Origin: Pseudodesulfovibrio sediminis
GTDB taxonomy: Bacteria > Desulfobacterota > Desulfovibrionia > Desulfovibrionales > Desulfovibrionaceae
Direction of reading: 5' to 3'
Assembly (NCBI RefSeq): GCF_020886695.1
Contig: NZ_AP024485.1
Span: 3,105,001 to 3,169,000 of the forward strand
DNA length: 64,000 nucleotides
Part shown: positions 8,435 through 17,772 of the stretch, piece after piece
Layout of the letters: every line of letters begins with the position of its first letter
Numbering within the stretch: the stretch's first letter is position 1
The notes under the pieces: generated by a model
Databases searched by the model: none
Told to the model about the DNA's origin: nothing
The model's input: only the letters and a program-made list of their open reading frames with translations
Made by a program: the position numbers and the translations under genes

Positions 8435-9775
8435 TTAGAACTCCCGCAAATCTCTGTCTGCCGTAAGGAAATCGTTCAGGTCCTGTTTTTCTTCGTCCAG
8501 GCCGTCCGCATTCATGCGGGCCTTTGCCAGTCGTTTGCCAAGTTCCACGGCGGGCTGATCCAACGGGTTGATACCCATGAGCCAACCGGTCAGGATGGTG
8601 GCCGCACCCAGCAGGGCGATCAACTTGCCAGCCTGTTTCGGGCTGTCCGAGCCCATTTCCAGCTCAACCAGCGGCACGCCGCTTTGGGACAATGCCATGC
8701 GGTTGCCGAGTCCTTCAGCCTGAATCAGCTCGCCGACGTCTCTGCCACGGACATAACTGAACTGGTCGGGCAGGTCGACAGGGAATTTCGGTCCGGCGGG
8801 CAGATTCGGGCAACTCAGATACAGGCAGGCCTTGTTGCGCACGCCATCCATGAACATCTGGTTCACGGAGTGTTGGTCGGTGACGCCGATGGCCGGCAGC
8901 GGCTGACTCCCTTTGCCTTCCTTGCCGAGCGACTCGGCCCAGAGCTGGGCGAACCAGTCGCCGAAACTGGCCCACAAGGGGATATAGGCGAAAAAGATCA
9001 TCTCATCAAATCCCTTGTCCATGAGCGCGGCAGCCCAGACGGCGAGCTGGAAGGAGCTGTGTTTTGCCAGTTCCTTGCCGGTCAGCTCCTGCGAAGCCAG
9101 TATTGAGGACACCTCGGTGGCTCCGGCGATGAGTGCGTCAATGTCCATGCCCAGGAAAAGTGCGGGGATGAGCCCGACGGCGGAGAGTACGGAATACCGG
9201 CCGCCGAGATTGTCGGGTACGGGCAGGGCGCGTATGCCGTAGGTCTTTACCTCGCCGCGCAGGAAGCCTTGCTCCTGATCGGTCACCAGCAGCATATTCT
9301 GGTGCCAGGTGTCGCCCAGTTTTTCCTGCATCCACTCCTTGAGGATGAAGTATTGCCCCACGGTTTCAATGGTGCCGCCTGATTTTGAGACGGTGACCAC
9401 CACGGTTTTCTCGGCGGGCAGTCTGGCGAGGTAGGCTTCAAGGGCATAGGCGTCCACGTTGTCGGCAATCCAGAGGAAGGGACCTTTGTGTCCGGGTTGA
9501 TTCTGCTGGGGAAAGAACGCCTCCTGAAGCGCCCGCGCGCCAAGGGCTGAACCGCCGATGCCCAGAAGGAGCATGTGGTCAAAGCCCTTGAGATACTCTT
9601 TGAGTCCTTCCAGTTCGTCCTTCAGGGTATTTGCATAGGGCATGGTCAGGAAAGGGAGCTTGCCCGCTCCGGTTTCCTCGCGCAGTCGTGCGGCCATTTC
9701 ATCGGCCTTGGCTTCATGCGTAGCCATGTCCAGCGTGTCGAGATTCGCATTGGTCCAATCAAGAATATCTGCCAT
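8435..9775 (-). CDS. pgi: Glucose-6-phosphate isomerase
   Basis: 446 residues, the short bacterial/archaeal Pgi length. It interconverts glucose 6-phosphate and fructose 6-phosphate in the cytoplasm. Family motifs are visible: a GIGGSALGARAL phosphosugar (SIS) loop, SKSGGTIET, and GVTDQHSVNQMFMDG near the C-terminal active site. The start at 9775 has AGGAGGA. It is the first gene of a minus-strand unit with the kinase and the hypothetical gene. In this region it links to hexose handling, distinct from the xylose genes at 42-50 kb. Confidence 0.96.
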   Translation of the reverse strand: MADILDWTNANLDTLDMATHEAKADEMAARLREETGAGKLPFLTMPYANTLKDELEGLKEYLKGFDHMLLLGIGGSALGARALQEAFFPQQNQPGHKGPFLWIADNVDAYALEAYLARLPAEKTVVVTVSKSGGTIETVGQYFILKEWMQEKLGDTWHQNMLLVTDQEQGFLRGEVKTYGIRALPVPDNLGGRYSVLSAVGLIPALFLGMDIDALIAGATEVSSILASQELTGKELAKHSSFQLAVWAAALMDKGFDEMIFFAYIPLWASFGDWFAQLWAESLGKEGKGSQPLPAIGVTDQHSVNQMFMDGVRNKACLYLSCPNLPAGPKFPVDLPDQFSYVRGRDVGELIQAEGLGNRMALSQSGVPLVELEMGSDSPKQAGKLIALLGAATILTGWLMGINPLDQPAVELGKRLAKARMNADGLDEEKQDLNDFLTADRDLREF

Positions 9776-10017
9776 GTCGTCCTCCTGACATCTTCCGTTG
9801 AGCGGAAAGTTACATTGCAGCGCCGGTCAGGTGCCGCAGGTCTGTATACCTGTCATTCTTACTGTGAAACACAGGATCAGGGATGATACCATGATTCTTT
9901 GAAAAAGAAAGTTGCTGAATCGATACATTGAATAAAAGCGGTCCGAAGGCTTGCCCTCCGTAAAGGGCCGCGCCCTGTGATCAAAGGCTGCAGAGTCCTG
10001 TTGTACCCCATGAACTC

Positions 10018-11340
10018 CTATTGTTTTCCGAACAGTATTTGTTGCAGATCCGTCAATGTCGGGCATGCCTTGGCATGACAGATGGGGTGGTGCCCCAGCC
10101 GTCCGGCCTGTTTGAGGCGCACATCATGGGCAGCCACCGGGCGCACCTGTCCGTTCAGGTCTATCTCGCCCCAGAAAACCGATGATTCCGGCAGCGGCTG
10201 GTCGTAGAATGATGACATGATGGCAGCCACTACGGCCAGGTCGAGGCCGGGGTCCTTGGAGGCCAGCCCTCCCGAAATCTTGGCATAAATATCATATCCG
10301 CTGAGATTGAGCCGCAGCCGTTTTTCCAGCACGGCCAGCAGCAGGTTCAACCGGTTGGTGTCGAAGCCCAGAGCTGTTCGTCTTGGGATGGACAAATATG
10401 ATTTGGAAACAAGCGCCTGCACTTCCACGGCAAAAGGACGTTGCCCGTCCACGGCCAGAGCCATGGCCGTTCCGGACAGAGTGGCGTCGCGTGCTCCCAG
10501 AAAGAAGGTGGCCGGATCTTCCACGACCTCAAGCCCCTGCTGTTTCATGGTAAAGACCACCAGCTCATCGCTGGGGCCGAAGCGGTTCTTGAGCACACGC
10601 AGGATGCGGGAGAAATGTTTGCGGTCGCCCTCCAGATAGAGGACCGTGTCAACCATGTGTTCCAGCAGCTTGGGCCCGGCGATCTGGCCGTCTTTGGTCA
10701 CATGCCCGACCAGAATAAGCGTGGTGCCCGTCTTTTTGGTCTTTTCCACCAGCTCGGCGGACACGGCGCGCACCTGGCTCACGGAGCCGGGGATGCCTTC
10801 TGCCATGGGAGAGGCGATGGTCTGGACCGAGTCCACGATGAGCAGCTCCGGCGGGTTGGGGGAGTCGAGCACGGCCAGGGCGTCTTCGACCTTGTTGGAC
10901 GCCAGGGCCAGCAGGCCGGGACCGAGCAGCTCCAGCCGTTCGGCTCGCGCCTTGAGTTGGGGCAGGGATTCTTCACCCGAAAGATAGACGGCTGTACACC
11001 CGATCCGAGCCTGGCTGGCAGCCAGTTGCAGCAGCAGCGTGGACTTGCCGATGCCCGGTTCACCACCGAGCAGAATGGCTGCGCCCGGCACCAGCCCGGA
11101 GCCGAGCAGTTCATCCAGAGACGCCATGCCCGAAGTGCGGGAGACATGCTCATCGCTTTTCAAGTCCTCTAGAGGGCGGGGCGTATCAGAAGAAGCTGCC
11201 GCTCCAACAGGGGCCGTGGTTTTCTTGTTTACGGTGATGGCCTCAAGGGTGTTCCACTCCTTGCATGCGGGGCATTGCCCCTGCCAGCGAGGGGACTGTG
11301 CGCCGCATTGCGTGCAGCGATAGATGTCTTTTGTCTTCAT
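10018..11340 (-). CDS. radA: DNA repair protein RadA
   Basis: 440 residues, normal length. The N-terminal zinc finger has Cys 9, 12, 23 and 26 (CTQC...CPAC). Walker A is GGEPGIGKST (92-101), and LKNRFG is the RadA-specific KNRFG motif. The C-terminal third is a Lon-protease-like domain (DLAVVAAIMSS). RadA promotes branch migration of recombination intermediates with RecA. It is separated from pgi by 240 bases in which I see nothing firm. Confidence 0.97.
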   Translation of the reverse strand: MKTKDIYRCTQCGAQSPRWQGQCPACKEWNTLEAITVNKKTTAPVGAAASSDTPRPLEDLKSDEHVSRTSGMASLDELLGSGLVPGAAILLGGEPGIGKSTLLLQLAASQARIGCTAVYLSGEESLPQLKARAERLELLGPGLLALASNKVEDALAVLDSPNPPELLIVDSVQTIASPMAEGIPGSVSQVRAVSAELVEKTKKTGTTLILVGHVTKDGQIAGPKLLEHMVDTVLYLEGDRKHFSRILRVLKNRFGPSDELVVFTMKQQGLEVVEDPATFFLGARDATLSGTAMALAVDGQRPFAVEVQALVSKSYLSIPRRTALGFDTNRLNLLLAVLEKRLRLNLSGYDIYAKISGGLASKDPGLDLAVVAAIMSSFYDQPLPESSVFWGEIDLNGQVRPVAAHDVRLKQAGRLGHHPICHAKACPTLTDLQQILFGKQ

Positions 11341-11551
11341 GTTTTCCGGTGTGTGAATTAATTAAAAAGTAGTTATTCCAATTGGTAGTGAGTGTGTACT
11401 GTCAATCATGCTTCGAGTTGTCCGTCCATTCTCAACAGACTGAGTATCCCTTGTTTACTCAATAAAAGTCCAGGTTTTAAAATGTGTGGCAGACAATATA
11501 AATATTGACTGGTGAATGCGCGGGCAGTAGTTCGATGTACACGAGAAATCC

Positions 11552-12247
11552 ATGTCCATTGTTAAAAAAAGTTTCCTTGCAGGCATTCGGGATGCCAGTC
11601 CAATTCTGCTTGGACTTGCCCCTTTCGGCTTTATCTGTGGCGCGTACTGCGTAAGTACCGGGATGCCCCATTGGGCGGCCATCAATTTTTCATTGATGAT
11701 CTATGCCGGAGCCAGTCAGCTGGTGGCCAATCAGCTCATGGCAGAGGGTGCCTCCACAGTCGTGGTCATCATGACAGGGTTGATCATCAACCTTCGTCTG
11801 TTCATGTATTCAGCATCGCTGGCTCCCCATGTCAAGGATGTGCATCCTGTACGCAAGGGTATCCTTGCGTACTTTTTGGCAGATCAGGCGTATGCCGTGT
11901 CCATTGCCCGGTTCAACCAGCCTGATGCGGACACCATAAGCAAACCCATGTATTTCATGGGGACCGCTCTGTTTTTATGGACCTGCTTTTTTTCCTCGTC
12001 AGTGTGCGGTGTGTACCTGGGCGCACTTATTCCTCCGGAATGGGATCTCGGTTTTGCCATTCCTCTGACCTTTACTGCTGTGGCCATCCCCGCCATCAAG
12101 GATCGACCTGCCGGGATTGCGGCAGTGTCGGCTGCCGTGGTCGCCGTGGGGGCCAATCAACTGCCGTACAACCTCGGCCTCATCGTGGGAGCCGTGACCG
12201 GTATCGTGGTCGGCTATCTGGCTGAAAGGAGAATGCATCGTGGTTGA
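11552..12247 (+). CDS. azlC: AzlC family branched-chain amino acid exporter, large subunit
   Basis: 231 residues with seven to eight hydrophobic segments. Typical AzlC landmarks are an N-terminal GIRDASPILLGLAPFGFICG, SLMIYAGASQLVANQL and INLRLFMYSASLAPH. It pairs with AzlD to export branched-chain amino acids or analogues across the inner membrane. It overlaps azlD by 8 bases, which is the usual arrangement. The start ATG at 11552 has only a weak GAGAAA site. Confidence 0.9.
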   Translation: MSIVKKSFLAGIRDASPILLGLAPFGFICGAYCVSTGMPHWAAINFSLMIYAGASQLVANQLMAEGASTVVVIMTGLIINLRLFMYSASLAPHVKDVHPVRKGILAYFLADQAYAVSIARFNQPDADTISKPMYFMGTALFLWTCFFSSSVCGVYLGALIPPEWDLGFAIPLTFTAVAIPAIKDRPAGIAAVSAAVVAVGANQLPYNLGLIVGAVTGIVVGYLAERRMHRG

Positions 12248-12569
12248 TATGCAGATGTATTGGCCCGTGGTCCTCTGTCTGGCCGGCGGCACGTTCCTGA
12301 TGCGGTTTTCGTTCATTCTGATCATGGACAAGCTGACTCTGCCCGAGGCTCTGCTGCGCATGCTCCGGTTTATCCCGGTGGCAGTCCTGCCCGCACTGGT
12401 CGCCCCGGCCTTTGTCCTTCACCATGAGGCCGGAGTGACAACGTTTGGCGGATGGGAGCGGGCCATAGCCGGAGTTGTGGCTGTCGGTGTCGCCTACAAG
12501 ACGAAAAATATTTTCGCGACCATCATCGTGGGGATGACGGTGATGTGGGTGCTCAAGGCCTTGCTTTGA
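12240..12569 (+). CDS. azlD: AzlD family transporter, small subunit
   Basis: 109 residues starting at GTG 12240, with AGGAG inside the end of azlC. Four hydrophobic segments, and the AzlD-typical TFLMRFSFILIM and RMLRFIPVAVLPALVAPA. It is the obligate small partner of AzlC in branched-chain amino acid export. Confidence 0.9.
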   Translation: MVDMQMYWPVVLCLAGGTFLMRFSFILIMDKLTLPEALLRMLRFIPVAVLPALVAPAFVLHHEAGVTTFGGWERAIAGVVAVGVAYKTKNIFATIIVGMTVMWVLKALL

Positions 12570-12618
12570 TTGATGGTTTCGCTGGACGACTGCCGTGAAT
12601 TGAGGCAGGAGAGAGCGG

Positions 12619-13242
12619 ATGACTGACTATGTGATGACTGGAATCGTGTTGGGCTTGTCCGCTGGATTGACCCCGGGGCCCCTGTTGACGCTGGTCATTA
12701 CAGAGACCCTCCGGCACGGTATCGCATCCGGTGTGAGAGTCGCTTTTTCTCCGCTGTTGACCGATCTCCCCATTATCCTGCTGACACTGCTGATCTTTTC
12801 TCAGGTGACGGATTTCCATACCCTTCTTGGGATTATCTCACTGGTTGGCGGTGGGGTCATTCTGTATATGGGCTATGAAACCATACACCCGCAACACGTC
12901 GACGCCGGTGCGTCGCATGTTGAAGCGAGGTCGTTGCTCAAGGGCGTGTTGGTCAATGTCCTGAGCCCGCATCCCTATCTCTTCTGGCTGAGTGTGGGCG
13001 GGGCGCTCATGAGCAAGGCCTTGAATCAGAGCGTTGGTTCCTTGGTGTGTTTTATCGGAAGTTTTTATTGCTCGCTGATTGGAGCCAAGATAGCGCTGGC
13101 CATTCTGGTCGGTCGATCAAGGCACTTCCTGAGCAGCACGATGTATACCTACACGCTGCGACTGCTGGGGGCGGCGCTCTGCCTGCTGGCCCTGTTCCTG
13201 TTCCACGAGGGGCTTGTATTGCTGGGCATTGTGGGGGCGTGA
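12619..13242 (+). CDS. LysE/RhtB family amino acid exporter
   Basis: 207 residues, about six membrane segments. The N-terminus GIVLGLSAGLTPGPLLTLVITETLRHG matches the LysE family signature (GxxxGxxPGPxxxxV). The substrate is not predictable, but the position 49 bases after azlCD suggests a small amino acid efflux locus. It converges with the glutaminyl cyclase gene after 43 bases. Confidence 0.88.
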   Translation: MTDYVMTGIVLGLSAGLTPGPLLTLVITETLRHGIASGVRVAFSPLLTDLPIILLTLLIFSQVTDFHTLLGIISLVGGGVILYMGYETIHPQHVDAGASHVEARSLLKGVLVNVLSPHPYLFWLSVGGALMSKALNQSVGSLVCFIGSFYCSLIGAKIALAILVGRSRHFLSSTMYTYTLRLLGAALCLLALFLFHEGLVLLGIVGA

Positions 13243-13285
13243 GCCGGAGCGTGGATCGCTCTGTCTGGTGCCCGGTCAGGCGCGA

Positions 13286-14071
13286 CTATTGCTGTTCCCA
13301 ATCGGGCATTTCTATTGCAAAAACGGCGTTCCACCGCTTGCCGGTCACTAATAATCGCTTGTTCAGAGCATCGTATGCGATTCCGTTGGCCACCCCGGAA
13401 TCTTCATCAATCCGTTTGCGCAGAGGCGATAGGTCCAACCAGCATATGACCGTGCCTGTGGACGGTTCGATGATGGCGATACGGTCTGATTTCCAGATAT
13501 TGGCATAGATCATCCCGTCCACCCATTCCAACTCATTGAGCATGCGCACGGGCTTGCCGTTGTCCGTCACGCTGAGTGTGTCGCGCAGCGCGAACGTCTT
13601 TACATCGTACAGGCGGAGAATGTCCGTGCCGGATGACATGATGAACTGTCGGCTGTCCGTGGTCAGCCCCCAGCCCTCGACGTTCTCAAAGGTTTTTTTG
13701 TAGGGGAACGTGTATTTGAGCGTAAAATCGTCAAGTGTATAGGTGTACCCGATGCCGGACTTCCAGGTGAGTAGTCTGAGTGTATCCTTGTAGGGCGCTA
13801 TGCCCTCGGCGAACACGTTGGGGTCTATCCTGATTGTCCGTAGCCGTGTGCCGGTTTCAGGCTCGGACACGGTCAGAAAGGATGCCCAGTATCCCCCGGA
13901 AGACTCGTAGAGCAGACCATCCTGAATGAACATGCCCTGCGTGGAGATGGTGGTGTCGTGCGGGTACTGTGCCGTGACGACGCATGGTACGATGCGGGTT
14001 TCGGCCCTGACCGGGTTGAGCCATACCAGGGGCAGCAGTGTCAGGATGAATATTGATGCCAGGAGTCTCAT
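13286..14071 (-). CDS. Glutaminyl-peptide cyclotransferase (plant-type, five-bladed)
   Basis: 261 residues with a signal peptide (MRLLASIFILTLLPLVWLNPVRAE). The mature part follows the plant-type glutaminyl cyclase family: TQGMFIQDGLLYESSG, FAEGIAPY, EGWGLTTD, LNELEWVDGMIYANIW and GVANGIAYD...LLVTGKRW. These repeats form a beta-propeller that converts N-terminal Gln to pyroglutamate on exported proteins or peptides. The natural substrate in bacteria is uncertain. Confidence 0.9.
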   Translation of the reverse strand: MRLLASIFILTLLPLVWLNPVRAETRIVPCVVTAQYPHDTTISTQGMFIQDGLLYESSGGYWASFLTVSEPETGTRLRTIRIDPNVFAEGIAPYKDTLRLLTWKSGIGYTYTLDDFTLKYTFPYKKTFENVEGWGLTTDSRQFIMSSGTDILRLYDVKTFALRDTLSVTDNGKPVRMLNELEWVDGMIYANIWKSDRIAIIEPSTGTVICWLDLSPLRKRIDEDSGVANGIAYDALNKRLLVTGKRWNAVFAIEMPDWEQQ

Positions 14072-14100
14072 GGCTCTGTTTTTCCTTACTCAATGACAGA

Positions 14101-14136
14101 AACGGGGCCAAACATCCGGGGATGGTCGGCCCCGTT
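14101..14136. other. Inverted repeat upstream of the glutaminyl cyclase gene
   Basis: AACGGGGCC (14101-14109) and GGCCCCGTT (14128-14136) enclose 18 bases. It lies between the TetR gene stop and the cyclase start, both on the minus strand. It could end the TetR transcript or sit in the cyclase leader. No T-run follows. Confidence 0.45.
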
Positions 14137-14199
14137 TCCTGGGGACGTTGGCAGGTCTGCAAGGTGCGGTCAAGGGAGGGGGGGCCTCTTGGCTCGCCC

Positions 14200-14829
14200 T
14201 TACGACTTGTTTTTAGTGGCCATGAGACCACCAAGGGAGAAAGTGACGATGTGGTCTACCCACTCATCAATGCTGTCCTGCACTTGAGGACGGTGCGGCG
14301 TCATTCTGTCAAGAATGGGTTGAGTGAGCAGGTGGTCGAGCATCATCGCCCAAATGTTGGAGCCACAGTACGCCAGGGTTGTGTCCGATGCGTACGGGCC
14401 GAGAATCTTGATCAGAATGGTGCGCAACGTGTTGGCGCGGGGCTGAACCTGGTGATGGACGATGTAGTCGAGGTTTTCGCTCGGCTTGGCCATTTCACGC
14501 AGGAAAATGGCCCAGCGTTCGGCGACCAGCCCGTTGTCGCGTTCATAGATATCGAAAGCCAGCCCCCGCAGGAACTCACGGAGTTCTTCCTCGGGGGTGG
14601 AAGACGCAATATTCGCTTTCCATTCCTCTCCGTTGGGAAAGATTTTTTGCAACACTGCACTGTACAGACCGTTCTTGCTGCCGAAGTGATAATTGACCGC
14701 TGCGACGTTGGCCTTGGCCATGCTGCAGATTGCCCGGACAGTGGCAGAGTCGAATCCTTTGTCCGCAAAAACCTTGATGGCTGCGGCTAAAAGTGCCTTT
14801 TTGGTGTTGACGTCAGGTGATTCGTTCAT
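14200..14829 (-). CDS. TetR family transcriptional regulator
   Basis: 209 residues. The N-terminal TetR helix-turn-helix is plain: ALLAAAIKVFADKGFDSATVRAIC, then AKANVAAVNYHFGSKNGLYSAVL. The C-terminal half resembles the CerR/YbiH-type ligand domain (LREFLRGLAFDIYER, AERWAIFLREMA). It is probably a repressor responding to a small hydrophobic ligand. It is divergent from ispH and the target cannot be named; the glutaminyl cyclase gene lies downstream on the same strand. Confidence 0.9.
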   Translation of the reverse strand: MNESPDVNTKKALLAAAIKVFADKGFDSATVRAICSMAKANVAAVNYHFGSKNGLYSAVLQKIFPNGEEWKANIASSTPEEELREFLRGLAFDIYERDNGLVAERWAIFLREMAKPSENLDYIVHHQVQPRANTLRTILIKILGPYASDTTLAYCGSNIWAMMLDHLLTQPILDRMTPHRPQVQDSIDEWVDHIVTFSLGGLMATKNKS

Positions 14830-14958
14830 AAGTATGTGGTGGCGTCAGTGCGCTCGGTTTTGATTGAAACATATGTTTAACACGTTATTCACAAAGTGTA
14901 CTCTCAAGTCAAGCTGAATTTTCTCACGCATACGGCGCGGGGTAAGGAGCGAACAAGA

Positions 14959-15807
14959 GTGGAAGTCATATTGGCGGAAACCGCCGGTTTTTGCATGGGG
15001 GTGGACCTTGCGCTCAGGCGATTGAACAAGTTGGTCGCCAGCGCCGATAGTCGCCCTATTTATATTCTTGGACCAATCATCCATAATCCTCAGGTGCTTA
15101 AGCGGTATGCGGACAAGGGCGTGATCATGGTGGATACACCGGATCAGGTCCCGCCTGAAGCGTGGGTCGTCATTCGTGCCCACGGTATCACCCGGCAGGT
15201 CCAGGCGGACCTCAAGGCGCGTAATGTCAAGATCAAGGACGCCACCTGCCCTCGGGTAAAGAAGGCGCAACTGTTGATCGGGCGCCATACCGCCGATGGC
15301 CGTGAGCTACTGCTCTATGGCGAGGCAGACCATCCCGAGGTGGCCGGTCTGGTCAGCTACGCCGGAAACGGCTTTTTTGTGTTTGGTTCCAAAGAGGAGC
15401 TGGATGAATACGGTCTGGATCCTGACAAGCGCTATGTGCTCGCGGCGCAGACCACGCAGGACAAGGTTTTGTTCAAGCATGTCATCGGCAAGCTGTCCGG
15501 TAATGATCAGGTGGACGTGATCGTGCTTGAGACCATCTGTGACGCCACCAAGTTGCGTCAGGCCGAAGCCAAGCAACTGGCCGATGATGTGGATTTCATG
15601 GTGGTTGTCGGCGGATTCAACTCCGGCAACACCCGCAGGCTGGCCCAGGTCGTTAGCGACAAGGGGACGCCGTGCAGACATGTGGAAACCGTGGCAGACC
15701 TTGACCTTGGCGAGTTGGCCCGGTTCAAAAGAATCGGCGTCACGGCCGGAGCGTCCACGCCACGGATGGTTATCGACGAAGTGCTGGAGGTGCTTGAGTC
15801 CCTGTAG
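14959..15807 (+). CDS. ispH: 4-hydroxy-3-methylbut-2-enyl diphosphate reductase
   Basis: The start is GTG 14959 with AAGGAG nine bases ahead; an ATG at 14896 is in frame but lacks a site and would add a non-conserved leader. The last enzyme of the MEP isoprenoid pathway, it makes IPP and DMAPP using a [4Fe-4S] cluster. The three cluster cysteines are residues 12 (ETAGFCMGV), 97 (ATCPRV) and 194 (LETICDAT). The TTQDK and GASTP motifs are also present. 282 residues is the usual length. Confidence 0.96.
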   Translation: MEVILAETAGFCMGVDLALRRLNKLVASADSRPIYILGPIIHNPQVLKRYADKGVIMVDTPDQVPPEAWVVIRAHGITRQVQADLKARNVKIKDATCPRVKKAQLLIGRHTADGRELLLYGEADHPEVAGLVSYAGNGFFVFGSKEELDEYGLDPDKRYVLAAQTTQDKVLFKHVIGKLSGNDQVDVIVLETICDATKLRQAEAKQLADDVDFMVVVGGFNSGNTRRLAQVVSDKGTPCRHVETVADLDLGELARFKRIGVTAGASTPRMVIDEVLEVLESL

Positions 15808-16184
15808 TCCAAAGAACAGGGGCCAGGCGGTTCCAAGAAGGATGGAAGCTGACCCTGGCCCCATGTACGGACAATCGGTGCCACCATTGTGCTGGTAATC
15901 CGTCAGCCCAAGGAGCTGGAAGGCAATGGTCGACAGCAGCTGGTTCCTGGTCCGAGTCATGGTGGCTCCGACTGTCAACAGTGAGTTGGATGACATGTTC
16001 TCGGAGACTCTCTTCTTCTGTTTGTCCAACCATACCACAGCGCATGGGGAGTGGTATTATTATTTTTTTAAATCCTTTTGCGCCTGATCTGGTGTCGGAG
16101 TGAAAGGTAATATAAGGGGCTTGTGGGGATCGACACAAGGGCATACGGTCATCACGTTGGCTACATCATTTTAAGGAGCATAGA
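15808..16184. other. Intergenic spacer between ispH and the MoaE-like gene
   Basis: 377 bases with no supported gene. A compound hairpin at 15819-15862 (GGGGCCAGG / CCTGGCCCC with an inner TTCCA / TGGAA) follows ispH by 11 bases and may end its transcript, although no T-run follows. The rest should hold the promoter of the moa pair. I could not recognise a Moco riboswitch here, but would not exclude one. Confidence 0.5.
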
Positions 16185-16547
16185 ATGGATATCAACAACG
16201 CTCTCGCAGAATTGAAGAAAGAACCCGGGTTTGCTGATAATGTGGGCATGGTGCTGGTGCACAACGGTATCGTCCGCGGCTGGTCCCGTAAGGATCATGC
16301 CGACGTGACTGCCATTGAAGTGACGCCGGATCGTGACAAGATCGAGGAAATCCGTAAGGAAATCGAAGCGAAAGAAGGCATTTTCCGGGCCAAGGCAGAA
16401 GCCAAGTCCGGGCATATGAAGCCGGGAGACGACGTGCTTTTCCTTATTGTGGCCGGTGATATTCGTGAGAATGTCAAGGCTGCCCTGGCTGAGTTTCTGG
16501 ACAGGGTCAAGGCGGAAGCCGTGACCAAAAAAGAAATTTTCGCATAG
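16185..16547 (+). CDS. MoaE-like molybdopterin synthase family protein (divergent)
   Basis: 120 residues with an AAGGAG site. The fold pattern of MoaE can be followed: VGMVLVHNGIVRGW (Arg of the GxVR strand), an acidic helix, MKPGDDVLFLIVAG, and a C-terminal TKKEIFA like the catalytic WKKE segment. The His-Arg pair that normally precedes the PGD strand is absent. It sits 3 bases before moaA, so a role in molybdopterin synthesis is likely, but catalysis as a standard MoaE is not certain. Confidence 0.75.
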   Translation: MDINNALAELKKEPGFADNVGMVLVHNGIVRGWSRKDHADVTAIEVTPDRDKIEEIRKEIEAKEGIFRAKAEAKSGHMKPGDDVLFLIVAGDIRENVKAALAEFLDRVKAEAVTKKEIFA

Positions 16548-16550
16548 CGT

Positions 16551-17558
16551 ATGTCAGCAGCCCTCGAAGATACACACGGCCGATCAGTCAGCTATATGCG
16601 GGTCAGTGTTACAGACCGCTGTAACCTGCGCTGTACCTATTGCGCGGGAGAAGGGGTGAACTTTATTCCTCATCCGAATATCCTGCGCTATGAAGAAATA
16701 CTGGAACTCATTTCTCTTGCCAAAAGTCTGGGGGTCGCCAAAGTTCGATTTACCGGGGGCGAGCCTTTTGTGCGCAAGGGATTTGGCGAGTTCATGGTGG
16801 ACGCTGCCAGGCAGTACCCTGATCTTGATCTCTGCGTGACAACCAATGCAACGCTGATTGGCGAGCATATCGATAATTTCGTTCAGGCTGGCATCAAGCG
16901 TCTGAACATCTCGCTTGATACGATGGTCCCGGAGAAATACGCGGCCATTACCGGTCGTGACCTCTACGCAACAGTGATTGAAAATATCAACCGCTGTCTG
17001 GACGCGGACATGACCGTAAAGATCAACGCCGTGGCCATGCGGGGGTTCAACGACAGTGAGCTGCCTGCGTTCATGGAGTTCGCGACGGAAAACCGTGTGG
17101 ATTTCCGTTTCATCGAGTTCATGCCCGTTGGTTTGGAGACCGGCTGGAAAGACGATCTGGTCTGGAAAGCCGAGGATATCCTTGAAGAGGCCGGAAAAAT
17201 CGTGAAGCTGACGCCGGTTACACAGCCCGGTGAACGTCGGAACGGCCCGGCGCGCATGTTCGCCATCGAGGGCGGCAAGGGGCGTGTCGGTCTTATCTCA
17301 CCGTATACCAATCATTTCTGTGCCACCTGCAATCGGCTGCGTATCACTTCGGACGGCGTGCTCAGAACCTGTCTTTTTTCGGACAAGGTGTACAAGCTGC
17401 GCGACGCCCTGCGTCACCCCAATCTGGGGATCAAGGCGGTGGAACGCATCGTTCGCGCTGCAAGTCGCAGGAAGCCCATTGGCCATGAATTGCTTGAAAG
17501 GATGCCAGCAGGAAAAGGCGGCGTCTGTCGAACTCGCATGGCCTCCATTGGCGGGTAG
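16551..17558 (+). CDS. moaA: GTP 3',8-cyclase
   Basis: 335 residues. The radical SAM enzyme starting molybdenum cofactor synthesis from GTP. The N-terminal cluster cysteines are 24, 28 and 31 (CNLRCTYC); the C-terminal cluster cysteines are 257, 260 and 274 (CATCNRLR...LRTC). FTGGEPFVRKG is the SAM-binding loop, and the protein ends in GG as required for activity. The cofactor would serve the formate dehydrogenase at 56-59 kb. Confidence 0.96.
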   Translation: MSAALEDTHGRSVSYMRVSVTDRCNLRCTYCAGEGVNFIPHPNILRYEEILELISLAKSLGVAKVRFTGGEPFVRKGFGEFMVDAARQYPDLDLCVTTNATLIGEHIDNFVQAGIKRLNISLDTMVPEKYAAITGRDLYATVIENINRCLDADMTVKINAVAMRGFNDSELPAFMEFATENRVDFRFIEFMPVGLETGWKDDLVWKAEDILEEAGKIVKLTPVTQPGERRNGPARMFAIEGGKGRVGLISPYTNHFCATCNRLRITSDGVLRTCLFSDKVYKLRDALRHPNLGIKAVERIVRAASRRKPIGHELLERMPAGKGGVCRTRMASIGG

Positions 17559-17710
17559 GGACCGCATCACTTTTATTGGCGGTGGATTGCTGTATTGGGT
17601 TCCAGCAGACACCGTCGCCACCTCGTGTTCCCCGGCACCACATTGCCGGTGAGATGGCGGGTGGCACGTCAGCCTTGCGAGGCTGTCGGGGTTATTGGAG
17701 AAGAAGGAAG

Positions 17711-17746
17711 AAGCCACGATCCGTTGGGGATCGTGGCTTTTTGTTT
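17711..17746 (+). terminator. Rho-independent terminator after moaA
   Basis: AAGCCACGATCC / GGATCGTGGCTT stem of 12 base pairs, a 5-base loop and a T-rich tail, about 150 bases after moaA. It may also act on the minus strand for the convergent ferredoxin gene. Confidence 0.85.
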
Positions 17747-17772
17747 GAGCGAGGTGGAAGTGTGAAGCGGAC

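Noticed and set aside
15770-16144. A 124-codon minus-strand frame between ispH and the MoaE-like gene
   Set aside because: Overlaps the 3' end of ispH, no ribosome site, no family resemblance.
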